Source: Arthrinium phaeospermum
Taxonomy: Eukaryota; Ascomycota; Sordariomycetes; Amphisphaeriales; Apiosporaceae
DNA length: 64,000 nucleotides
Assembly (NCBI GenBank): GCA_006503535.1
Contig: QYRS01000012.1
Coordinates: 1-64,000, forward strand
Direction: 5' to 3'
In this document: piece after piece, positions 33,958-44,012 of the stretch
Layout of the letters: each line of letters opens with the position of its first letter
Position numbering within the stretch: position 1 is the first letter of the stretch
The notes under the pieces: generated by a model
The model's database searches: none
Seen by the model: the letters and a program-made list of their open reading frames with translations, nothing else
Told to the model about the DNA's origin: nothing
Made by a program: the position numbers and the translations under genes

Positions 33958-34945
33958 CTACTGGAGGAAGATGCGACCGAACTCGTCCATCACGGGCGTC
34001 TTGCCCGCAGGTATGTTGAGCCTGCCATGAGTCATAGTCAGCCATCCCTGCCCTGCTGTTCAATCAGAAGGGAACTTACCCATGACGACCATCGTTCTTC
34101 AGGTCAAAGCCTCCTTGGCTGGCCCAGATGGTCTCCATATTGGTGCGATGCTGGCTCTTGGGCTGGCCCTGGGCTATCCTCAGCTTCTCGAAAAAGACAT
34201 ATGCCGCGTAGAAGAGAGAAGATGAACAGCCGGCCCGAGGACCCTCCTTGGCCTTGAAATCATTGAGCTGTTTGGACTGGAGCCCGGTGAACTTGGTGCC
34301 ACGGAGGTGCACGTAGAGGTCGCGGCAGAACTGGGCCGCCGTCAAGCCCGGCGTGTTCTTCATGTGCTCGTTGATCTTGAGGCGGACCTCATCGCAGGTG
34401 TCAAAGACGGGGACGAGCCCATCGTCGCCGGCTTCCAGATGAATCCGGCTCAGATCAGGCCCGTCTGAAAGCGGCGGGCCGGCCGGACTGCTGCCCTGGG
34501 GCGTGCCCCGGCCCGGCGGGCTGATGCCGGCATGGACAATAGTGTCTGCCGTTTTCTGCCTTTTCGCGAATACCTCGTCCCCAGAACCTGTCGATGAACG
34601 TTTGTGGCCAGATGACGAGGCAGCTGGACTGGATGCAGAGGAGGCTCTGTGGGCAGAGACTGAATGTGAAGACTTTGGGGGGTGATGATGACTGCCATCC
34701 TTGAGCGCCCACGGCTGCCAGGTTGGATCAGTGTTAGCGAGGCCGAGCTTGTGGTCACGTTCCATGTTTGTACGTACTGCCGTGGTCGAAGAGCCGTGTG
34801 GGGCGGTTTCGTTGCGAGACGGGTTTTCGTCGTTGCCGGTGGCCCCCATGTAGACGCCATTGACGAAGATGTTGATAGGGTTGCAGCTGCTGATGCGCAC
34901 CTTGCCGATGGTCGGCGCGTTCACCACCGCGGTGTGCAGCGACAT
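33958..34945 (-). CDS. DUF7726-like protein
   Basis: The main exon (34080-34945) joins a small last exon (33958-34021) across a 58-base intron, ending ...DEFGRIFLQ. Reading through gives 309 residues. A likely 63-base intron at 34,715-34,777 (GTACGT donor, CTAAC branch, CAG acceptor, no in-frame stop) would shorten this to 288. After a disordered Ser/Gly/His-rich half with a basic KRQK stretch, residues from about 190 (CDEVRLKINEHM ... FCRDLYVHL ... SSSLFYAAYVFFEKLRI) resemble the fungal DUF7726 helical domain. Function unknown; nuclear location is possible from the basic patch. The family call is from memory and needs a profile search. Confidence 0.65.
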
Positions 34946-36153
34946 TGCGAAAGCGGCTTCCTTTTTTTCCTTTCTTTCCTTCCTTCCTTCCCCTGTCGCA
35001 GGAGGACTTGGGGATTTGTTGATATGCTACTGCTAGATTCGCGGGGCTAAGAACGCGCTGGCACGTGCAGGGGGAATGTCCATGATCAAACTGCTGTTTC
35101 AACCTGCCTGCCGTCGTCTCTTGCGCAAATGGGAGATGCCCACCCGCGCGCGCACTGGGATTCCTCGAGGACCGGGGAGCCGCGCGCAACTCTGTCGCGC
35201 TCGCAGGAAGGAGGCAGTCAAGTGTGGAATGCGATGCGGGCAAATGTGTTGAGACGCTGACTAAGGGCCAGGAGGGAAAGATTCAAACAACCTAGGCAAT
35301 GCAGGTAGGGAAAGGTTAAATAAGCATAAAACCACTTATTTGGCCGGATGCAGATTGAATGGAAGTTGGCACAATCAATCGAGTCGACTACAAATGATAA
35401 TAACAATAATAGAGGTAGTAAGTAGTAGCAGGTATGCAGGGCCCTTTTTGGGAGGGGGGGGCGGAGCTAACTTCAAAATGACTACCTCCTAAGGTAGCCC
35501 AAGTAAGTAACTACTGGCTAGTCGAGGCCCCAGGACGTCAACCAGTCCTCGGCGCCCTACTTACGCCAGGTTAGTACCGGTACTAAATCACGCCTATAAA
35601 AGCCAATGCCTTCAGATTCTCTCGTGGGTATGCAGATAGATAACCCCGAGCTGTCACTCCCTCTGCAATGATGACAACATTGCAGGAAAAGGCATACGCG
35701 GCAAGCAGTAGGAATCACGTAGTTCGGTATGACCATTACTGGGTAACGATGCAGTCCTTCCGCTTGCTTTATTCGATAAACGGTGAAGTCTGTGTTGGCC
35801 TGTAGAGCATTGTACTTATCCATGTCATGTTACTACTGCCTATGCAACCTATTGCCTTGGCTACTCGGCAGCACCCAACTCAGGGAGCGAGACTCTATCC
35901 ATCTTGATGAACAAAGACGGACACCGGCTGGACTGCCTAAGCCAGGGCCTTCTTCAACTGCACCACCTGAGTACTCGCATGCCTGAGGTAGCTGCAACCC
36001 AGGCTTTCTATAGCTTCGCATGTCCACCAGCCCCCCAAAACCTACTTCGCTCAACCCCAAAGTGCCAGCCAGAGCTCGTGCAGTCCTGCTACAACCACAA
36101 CAACAGCAACGATAGTAACGGGTATCTTCGACACGCCCGGTAGCGATTCCGAT
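34946..36153. other. Divergent intergenic region, DUF7726/2EXR genes
   Basis: It contains a pyrimidine-rich tract (about 34,962-34,995) just upstream of the DUF7726-like start, as is common near fungal transcription starts, and a G-rich run near 35,450. No convincing gene is present. Confidence 0.5.
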
Positions 36154-37182
36154 ATGGCGGAGGAGCTCCATTCCTTCCACAAATTCCACCAGTTGCCCAC
36201 GGAGCTACGTGAGATGATCGTATGTACATAAGGGTTTTGGTGACAACCCCGGACCAGTGGCCGATCTCTGACTTGTACTAATGGCCGGCAGTGGTTGGCA
36301 GCATTGCCGCAACAGCTCATCTTCACTCGCCCAGCAGGCTATGTCTGGATTCCGCGACCCCCTGCAATTTTGCAGGTGAACCAAGAGTCTCGAAACCTCA
36401 TGCGCCGAGCCGGAACCCCATGCTACTTCGACAAGTGGAAAAAACAGCCAAGCAGCTTGTGGATCAACCCCGAGATCGACGTGCTATACTACACGGCAGC
36501 TACATCCAGCGGCAGACTCCTTGGCCACCCTATCTTCGAGAAGAACCTATTCAGCGTAGTGCAAAGAGTCACGCTGGAACAACGCAACGTATCTGCCTTT
36601 ATGAAGACTGCCCGCGACCTGCCCTCGTTGAAGGAAGTTCTTGTTGGGATGGGTGAGAAGGGAATCTCGATCCCCGAATCCACTTTCTTTGCGACATCTT
36701 CAGCCTGGTATCAGAAAGTATTTGGCGAGACCGGGTGGCGTCTCGTCCGTCTGAATGACGCCGATGTTCACCAGCAGATTGCCCTCCTCGTTGAGGCAAA
36801 TGTGGGACGGCGATTCGCACAGGCATTGACCCAAACACTTGCTGAGTATTCCGACGGTACGAAATGGTCCACCGTCGTGGAGGATTGCGAGGTTGAATGG
36901 CTTGCAGCGGCTTATGGACAAGGCGGGCCTGGTATCCGGCTTGTCAAGAACCACAACGATATCGACCGTGACGACCCTTGGATGAAGAAGACTCTCGCGG
37001 GGATGCCGAAGCTGCATCCTGTCTTCGTCTTGGCGGACAGGAACAGTCATCCGTTACTCATTAATAACGGAAGCCGGGTGACTCGAAGCAAGGCTGACAA
37101 GCCCCGGTACACTTTCAACCAAGAGTTTAGGCTTTGGCAGAAGAAAGTTGGGGAAATGGCGGTGGAGAAAAAGCCTGCCTGA
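36154..37182 (+). CDS. 2EXR domain protein
   Basis: Two exons (36154-36219, 36292-37182), 318 residues. The N terminus FHKFHQLPTELREMIW, split by the intron just before the Trp, followed by PAILQVNQESR, is the signature of the 2EXR domain found in large fungal gene families, many copies of which stand alone like this one. The rest contains YFDKWKKQPSSLWINPEIDVLYY, also usual for the family. It has no signal peptide or membrane segment. The molecular function is unknown. The upstream frame closes with a stop in other frames, so the ATG at 36,154 is the best start. Confidence 0.8.
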
Positions 37183-38322
37183 ATAATCGCAAAAACAGCC
37201 CTAGATGGAGGAGCTGGCCATGGCATGGACATATTTTTACCTAGTAGTAGCAGAGATGCTGGTCGAGATTCTTCTACGAGCTCTGGGTCGGCGGCCCTTT
37301 CTGGGCCTGTGATGGCCACCAGACTGTAACTCTCTCCCCCCTTCATATAAATAGTTAATGACAGGATGGCAGTGAACTCAAACCACAGGCCGAGAATGAG
37401 ATTCGTATGACCCAAAGGCTCTTTTAACATGGTACATATTTTATACTAGGCTCATGCTGAATATCAAGGCCCTGGAATTCACTCTAGATGCAGAAAAGAG
37501 CACGATTCTCATTGGTACAGAGAAGTTCCGCAAAAGCAAGCCCAGAGGCTCACGCAGAATCTCAATATTAGAAAGAGTTTCCATGCCACAAATTCTGCGA
37601 GATTCTATCTGGTACATAGGCTCAACGGAACGAGTGTAAAAGTCAAAGAGTTATAACGTGTAATATAGCGGTGCAGTATCAATAATAAAATATGATATAG
37701 AGTATTGCTCGCTGTATCGCGGCTGCACGACATGAATAATAATCTGCTGCCCCCTACAAACGCTCTCGGGGTTTGTATATCTAAGCTAGAAGCAAACCGA
37801 GTGTCAGACATCCCCCAGCTGGCCATTCTACCCCTGGTCATTCCGCCCGCAAGCGGAAACCAAAACAGAACCACATGGGCAGAAACAGTTTTGGTCTAAC
37901 ATTGCCACTACTACAAATACTAGATTCCAGGAAATATGTTTGTTCTGCTTGTTGCTAGAAAGGACAAATATGCTGCTGCTCACGTGTTCTTGCCTATGGG
38001 CCGGTTTCCAGTTGAATTCTGCAGGGTAAATCGCGGGTACTTACCTAGGCAGTTGTCAAGTGCCTCTACAACCATGGACGTTATCTGGTTCAAACATTGT
38101 TTACTGGTGACGGGTTACAGTCCAGTGAGTGCCCAAACGGGCCAGTGGTCTTCATGTCACAAAGCTGTTCAATAGCTGGATACAGAATTTCTGGCCATGT
38201 TGTATCGTAATTAATCCATTGAATTACGCTGGGGTTCTCCGAGATGCAAATTGCAAATATCGTATGACCCTTGGCAAGCCCGAATTGCCGGCAAAGGTGC
38301 CTTTCGCCTCTCTGCTGCGTCC
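37183..38322. other. Intergenic region
   Basis: A moderately AT-rich stretch of 1.1 kb without a supported gene, RNA or repeat. Open frames after 38,129 on the plus strand are shadows of the gene on the other strand. Confidence 0.5.
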
Positions 38323-39030
38323 TCAAATGAACTCCACATGCCCAAAGAAGGGCGTGATGTGGAAGCTCGCTTTATCCGGTGGGCTCCACGCACCGAGCGT
38401 CTGGTTGGGGAACGTATCCGGGGCCACGACGGTGCGGAAGAAGTTCATGCGCCATTCGGTGCCCTGGGCGGCGCCGTTGTCGACATTGAAGAGGCCAAGC
38501 GGGATGGAAACGGTCGAGTCCCAGTGCTGCTGCTGCTGGTCCAGCATCGTGACGGCAGTGAAGCCCGTCTCGAGCGTGTTGTTGATGAAGAAGGTCTCAA
38601 AGGGAGCGCCGTCGGCCCGCTCCTTGGTCGGATTGTAGATGAAGGCCTGGAAGGTGACGTTGTTGGGGTTCACCTCGAACTCCAGGTAGGTCTGGGGGTC
38701 CTTGTCGCCCAGGGCGATGAAGGTCTCCATGACCTCGTACTCCCAGATTGCGTCGTTGGTGCCCTGCGATGAATTGTAGTAGAAGTTGGTCTCGTTGTGT
38801 GCCGAGAAGGCCAGGTCGATGCTGTCGTCGGTGTAGCAGAGCGCCACTTCGGTAGGCGGGAAGTCGGCCTGATCCGGGACGCTCTTGTTGAACGAGGCCA
38901 CGACGAGATTGGGGCAGGCCCGGACTTGCAGACTGGGGGGAGCGGTGGGGTATGTGGCCAAGGCCTGGCTAGGCAGGAGAATGGCCGCCATGGCCATCGC
39001 GGTTGAGGCCCAGAGACGCAGAGACATCAT
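38323..39030 (-). CDS. Secreted CBM9/DOMON-like protein
   Basis: A single exon of 235 residues. Residues 1-25 are a signal peptide (AMAAILLPSQALA). The mature part begins TYPTAPPSLQVRACPN and has the beta-sandwich pattern of carbohydrate-binding family-9-like domains: ALCYTDDSIDLAFSAHNE, a central IWEYEVMETFIALG, LEFEVNPNNVTF, and WRMNFFRTV near the end. Several N-glycosylation sequons (NKS, NET, NSS, NVT, NNT, NQT) and only two cysteines in the mature part are visible. I infer an extracellular or wall protein that may bind sugar or redox ligand. A second Met follows the first. No catalytic domain is attached. Confidence 0.75.
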   Translation of the reverse strand: MMSLRLWASTAMAMAAILLPSQALATYPTAPPSLQVRACPNLVVASFNKSVPDQADFPPTEVALCYTDDSIDLAFSAHNETNFYYNSSQGTNDAIWEYEVMETFIALGDKDPQTYLEFEVNPNNVTFQAFIYNPTKERADGAPFETFFINNTLETGFTAVTMLDQQQQHWDSTVSIPLGLFNVDNGAAQGTEWRMNFFRTVVAPDTFPNQTLGAWSPPDKASFHITPFFGHVEFI

Positions 39031-40326
39031 GATGTTGCTGGAGGTGTGAAGTGAAGTGATGATGAAGTTCCGGTAGTGTAAACAGTCGAGAATAATTTGT
39101 TGGTGAGCAGGAACTCCCTCGTGCCTCGGTTTGCCTGGGTGTTGAAATACAAATAGATTGAGGCGGGGCTGAGGTCGATTCCATTCAATTTGCTTATGCT
39201 TATTCTATTCACTCGCGCGAATTGGAAGGAGGGATGCTGCTTACGGATGGGATGGTTACTAGCGAGTCAAGGGATGACCTATCATGTTGCAGGGTGTGCG
39301 GCTCCCCGCCACCGCCACCACCACCTTGACGGCTATAATGACATACTCTGACTGCATTCAACGGCATGAATCACCGTGTATGTATGTACATAGACGTGCT
39401 TTGCAGTTGCTGGTCGGGGGCGGTACCGGTGACTGCCAGGGGAGTCACGTATGCCAAGACGGGCCATGATGCCCTGCCATTAACCGTGATTTGTCCACCA
39501 TGTCGCCTTGCCTAAAGCAGTAGGTCAATGAGTCCTTCGGTCCCGAACAACCCTACTTTGATGATCGCGGGGCCATCAAGAGAGACTCCCTCGTCTACGA
39601 GGACCTGCCACATCGGTGTGACGGTGTATTGCACGAATGCTTTACTTTGGATATATAGAGTGAGCCATGCCAGGCTCCACGGTGATACAATCATTAATGC
39701 AGTGAGTTGATTGAAACGCATAATCCAGCTCGCTCAGTAGCGTCTGACGATATTAATAGAATGTTAACTATCTAAGGCAGGTGCTCCTAGTGTAAAGGGC
39801 AATTTTTGTCGGATAGGAGCTATACACGTAGTCATAAGCTGGCGTACTAGTGCCATGGCTACCTGTTCATCTAGTGGCATCCTCTAAGTCATTGCTAGCA
39901 AACAATGGGAATCGAGATACAGAAAATAATACTAATTAGCGGAAATGTGTAGAATCCACCACCTCCCCTGATCGAACCGATTATTTCAAAGGCGTATACA
40001 TACGGTAGCTAAAACGTAAAAAGTAGTACAACTAAGTGTTGAAATTTCTAACCTTCAGCCACCCGTGTCTAATATTGCAAGGCATCTTCAATATTTACAG
40101 ATATTAACAAACAAACCCAGTGGGCTGGCAGCTACATGCGCTTTCCAGGCTTGTCTAATTCAATTCTTTACGGCCAATAGGGCATACACAAACAACATGG
40201 ATCCTATGAGCGAGAATGAGGTCTTTTACAACTGGTATGCACACGATTTAAAGCATCTCCCAGGGTCTATGCATTTTCCTACGCCCCCCTTGCTCTACAC
40301 AGGCAAGTTTACAATCCGTCAACAGC
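39031..40326. other. Intergenic region
   Basis: AT-rich and without a convincing gene. An open frame starting with an ATG at 40,197 (MDPMSENEVF) runs to 40,361 and overlaps the short frame described next. It may be an exon of that gene, but no consistent splice could be found. Confidence 0.4.
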
Positions 40327-40641
40327 ATGGAAGTAGCCGGATTCGCATGGAACGAGATTAAGAAACCAACAACAAAACAAAACTCAACGCAGAGGGGGCC
40401 ACTACAGCCACCATGGGTATCACGTGGGCGCGGCATGGGTCGTGGGTGGACGCGAGATGACTTTGAGCAAGAGGAGCGCACTTTCCGAGCACGCAGTCGA
40501 GACCTGCCGCCCCACCTCGTGATGTGTGATGCGAGAGACGATATCGTGCCCGACGGGACACGGCTGATTCGGGATGGGCTGCAGGAAGCCATGATAGAAC
40601 AGCTAAGCGAAGTCGACACTCGCGAAATGACGGGCTTCTGA
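40327..40641 (+). CDS. Hypothetical small protein
   Basis: An open frame of 104 residues, or 68 from the internal ATG at 40,435. I do not recognise it. Its codons look gene-like and GC-rich while the flanks are AT-rich, and the C-terminal part (DDFEQEERTFRARSRDLPPHL ... EAMIEQL) is charged and probably helical. It could be a remnant or the last exon of a gene beginning near 40,197. Expression data would decide. Confidence 0.3.
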   Translation: MEVAGFAWNEIKKPTTKQNSTQRGPLQPPWVSRGRGMGRGWTRDDFEQEERTFRARSRDLPPHLVMCDARDDIVPDGTRLIRDGLQEAMIEQLSEVDTREMTGF

Positions 40642-40865
40642 ACCTTGGTAGCTACATCAACCTGCAGATAGCCTGACCACATCTAATACATGGCATGTTA
40701 CCCACATTTATACTCGAAAAGATGCGGGAAGTATGACCAGCCCTTTTTAAAATGGGTCTGTTCACAGGCCTTATCACGAAAGCCAGAAGCAGCTGAAGCA
40801 TTGGCTTCTTGTATTTGACAGTAACCTTGCCCTGCGTTTTACATTGTTACCCCCTTCCCCCGTCT

Positions 40866-43001
40866 CTACGACAACAGCACGCGTATCTCTCCTGTGGTTC
40901 TTGGGAACAAAGCCCGGTAGCTTGTCGCATCGTGGGCCTCGCCATCCTGACTTAGGGGGTTGGGCTTCTGTCCCGCCAGTTCACCCGCAAGGATGAGCAA
41001 CTCCTCCGCATGCTCGAAGTCGACGCAGAACCTCTCGGCTGCTTCCTCGGTCACGTCACGTGCCAGCTTGGAGTCTTGCAGGTGTCGCAAGTTTTCCATG
41101 GCATCCATGAGCGCCGACGGCAAGAAATCGTCTAGATGTTGACTGGCAGCCGCAAGAGCCTCGGGCCTTAGTTCCTCGAGAGACCGCATCTTCGGGATAC
41201 CTTCTTCGGCAATCGGCAATGGCTCCAGCGCATTGAACAGCCTATCAAGACCAGACTCGGTCCGGAGGTACGAGTACTGCCTGTTTCGGAGGCTTTCGGC
41301 GTGCTGGTCGATAGTAGTCTGGAGCTGCTCGACCCTGCGAGGAGTAAAGTCGAACGGCGAGAGAGCGTTTTTTGCTGCCGTCAAGCAGTTGATGAGGAAT
41401 ACAGAACTGGACGGTGCCTGGATATTCTTTGCCATGTTTTCGCAACCGGATAGAAATGGATCGAATGACTCGGCAAGGATAGGCTCGAAGTCTGCTTCCC
41501 GATCTCCCGACGAGGATAGGGACGTCTCGTAGGTCTTCATGATGGATGTTAGTTGTTTCAACGAGTCCTGCAAGAAGTCAGGCGGACCCAAATCCGATGG
41601 GGTGTGCTGGAATTCGCCCTGCAATGTAGCAATATGGTCCCGCATCAAGGAGCGGAACTGCCGGAGCGCTTCGGCCTCAAGATTTGTCATTGACTCCAAA
41701 AGAACGGACTGGGCTCCCAAGAGTTTCGAGAACGTCACTCGATAGAAATTCAGCAGGTTCGCCATCTTGTAGGCCAGAATGGTGTCCTCGTTTGTCTGGA
41801 TCACCTGTTCGACTCGCTGCCGCAAGATACGGGCTGCGCCTGCAACGTCACGGTCTACCAACTCGTTGAGTGCCTTGACCGGGTCAAAACCGGGTGCGGC
41901 GCCATCGGTCTCATCAGACATAAGCCGCCATAGTTCATTTTCCCGTCCTTCTTCGATGCCCTTGACGATGTCGCCTCCTTCCGACACAAACAGGACCTCG
42001 AGTGCCTCACGTTCGCTGACAGCAGCCGAGTGCTGCCAAGCGAGCATATCGCCCACATAGCGTAGAGGGTCGTGGGCAACTAGCTCAATTGGCTTGACCG
42101 AGTGGTCCTCCCGACCCGCTGCCGATGTACCCGTCAACGCTAGGTAGAAGGCATCCGACAGGATCTGCTCCCTGGCTTCAGCGAAGAAATCTAGACAGTT
42201 TTGGAAGAGAGAAGGCCGTTCAGCAAGGACTCTGAGCGCACGTCGTACGGATGAGTTGATCTGGGGGTTTTCCAGGTTGAGAGTCTTGAACTCCTTCTGG
42301 ATCCAGCGGTACAACTTCTGAAAGGCTTGGTTCAGGTTCTTGGTCGTTCGCTCCATGACGTCGAGTCCCAGGGTCTGGTTTTCGAAGCCCAGAAGCACTT
42401 CGCAGTCGTTCAGAATCTTCTTGGCTTTTGCCAAGGCGCGGAAGAAGCGGTCATCGACAGGCTCCGAACTTAGTGTCAGAGCAGCAATCTCGTCCTCGGT
42501 AAGAACAAAGTGCCCCTGGAATGCCTTGAGTAATTGTTGCTTGGTGTCGACATCTCGCCTCTGGCTCATCAGGGACGAAGCTTCTTCAAGCGTGGTAGAA
42601 GTGGCCGAGTGGGCAGCAGTGACGTGGCTCTTCATCTCGCGATAGTTCTTGTTGAGCTTATCGATGGTGTGACCGATCCGGCGCAGCTGCTCCGCTACGC
42701 GGCCGAACTCGGTGACGATCTCCCCATTGCTCTCAATGACTTCCTTTTGGACGTCTAGTCGTAGCTGGCGGCGTGTTTCGGCCGCATTGCCGACGGCACG
42801 CTGGTCCAGAAGGGCGAGAGCATCGCGGAACTCAGCGTCCGCGTACGAAGTGGACAGGACAGTGGTGACTTTCGAGGTGAGCGGATTGCTCGGCCTCGGG
42901 GCCAGTCCGGGGGTGGGCGGCGTTCCAGGGGACACGGCTCCGGAACCTAATCCGTCTTTTGGGGGAAGCTGCAGACTGGCTGCGCCGTTGGACGACATGC
43001 T
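40866..43001 (-). CDS. COG6: Conserved oligomeric Golgi complex subunit 6
   Basis: A single exon; 711 residues from the first in-frame ATG (42,999-43,001). COG6 is in lobe B of the eight-subunit COG tether, which captures retrograde vesicles at the Golgi. After a Pro/Ser/Gly-rich N terminus comes the coiled coil expected of COG6 ([22 protein letters not shown] split across the region, then [22 protein letters not shown]). Later blocks include [30 protein letters not shown] and [17 protein letters not shown], all characteristic. The length is normal for fungi. The open frame extends further upstream but without an ATG. It is divergent from ATG9, with about 1 kb between the start codons. Confidence 0.92.
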   Translation of the reverse strand, partial: SMSSNGAASLQLPPKDGLGSGAVSPGTPPTPGLAPRPSNPLTSKVTTVLSTSYADAEFRDALALLDQRAVGNAAETRRQLRLDVQKEVIESNGEIVTEFGRVAEQLRRIGHTIDKLNKNYREMKSHVTAAHSATSTTLEEASSLMSQRRDVDTKQQLLKAFQGHFVLTEDEIAALTLSSEPVDDRFFRALAKAKKILNDCEVLLGFENQTLGLDVMERTTKNLNQAFQKLYRWIQKEFKTLNLENPQINSSVRRALRVLAERPSLFQNCLDFFAEAREQILSDAFYLALTGTSAAGREDHSVKPIELVAHDPLRYVGDMLAWQHSAAVSEREALEVLFVSEGGDIVKGIEEGRENELWRLMSDETDGAAPGFDPVKALNELVDRDVAGAARILRQRVEQVIQTNEDTILAYKMANLLNFYRVTFSKLLGAQSVLLESMTNLEAEALRQFRSLMRDHIATLQGEFQHTPSDLGPPDFLQDSLKQLTSIMKTYETSLSSSGDREADFEPILAESFDPFLSGCENMAKNIQAPSSSVFLINCLTAAKNALSPFDFTPRRVEQLQTTIDQHAESLRNRQYSYLRTESGLDRLFNALEPLPIAEEGIPKMRSLEELRPEALAAASQHLDDFLPSALMDAMENLRHLQDSKLARDVTEEAAERFCVDFEHAEELLILAGELAGQKPNPLSQDGEAHDATSYRALFPRTTGEIRVLLS

Positions 43002-44012
43002 GGGCAGGATAAAGCGGGATGCGCGATCTCTGACCGGGACTATCGAAAGGTGTGTATATCTGCCAGCACCTCTCCCTTGGTCCAATGGAGCTTCTGCGTC
43101 GCCCGTTGAAGCTGGAGTTTCTGAGATAATCCCGGATGGACTTTGACGGCTGTCCGAGACAGAGGAGCATCCCGCCAACTGTCAGGACTAGGTAGACCCC
43201 TTCTTTTTCTGAGGGTGATATAGTGGGCCGCAAGACTGGAGTACATGTATTTCGGTACTTGCAGGAGACCTAGGTTCAGGTGCATTAGTGGGCGGGGCGC
43301 CAGCTGGCGGGATGCCATTTACGAAACCCGGCGGTATTTGTCCATTAAGAGTCCATCTCGTGTTCCATCAAAGAGGTATGTAGATCAATGTGAGGACAGG
43401 AGACTTACTAGTAAGGCCATATGGAGATTGTATCCATACTACCTACTGTAAGGTTAGCTGACTTATTGGTGCCCCATCCCCAAGAGGTATCTGTTTTGGA
43501 CCCGAGGTTGGCTATCTGGGAGCACAGCCCTGGCAGCTGGCAATGACGACACCGGCGCCCAGGATGCTACCTCCATACTTTAATTGACGTACAAGTAGGC
43601 ACGCGGTGCGCGGTTACCTCTGGGACCCGGCCGTTAGCGGCGGGCGTTCAGGTGATCATCCATCGTCCATCGACAAAGCGGAACGCAGCAGCTGATTGTT
43701 CCTCAAGACAACAACCCGTGGCCCGCAAACTGTCACAACCCTTTTCGTTTTTGGGGCTGTTTGCTGTTCTCTTTTGGTGAAGCGCTCCCGCCATCATTAT
43801 GGTATGAATCAGCTTTGCGTAAACCTAGGGCGAAAGAAGCTGGGGCCTTGACGCACCATCGCCCCTTCAACCTCCATGGTTCGCCACAGCCTTCCCTCTC
43901 ATTCCTCATCCCGCTTACTCTTGGGACGGCAGTGCTATCACAACAGCCCCAAACCGCTTGTCGCCTCGAAATCAGCATAGTCTGACAACTGACCCATTTG
44001 TGAAGCGACGAG
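43002..44012. promoter_or_regulatory. Divergent intergenic region COG6/ATG9
   Basis: About 1 kb shared upstream of both genes. I see no AGGTACCT or other recognisable site. The part nearest COG6 stays GC-rich and open in frame but lacks an ATG, so I take it as leader. Confidence 0.4.

Noticed and set aside
43002..43178. Longer COG6 N terminus upstream of 43,001
   Set aside because: The frame is open but has no ATG before 43,001; only non-ATG codons would extend it.
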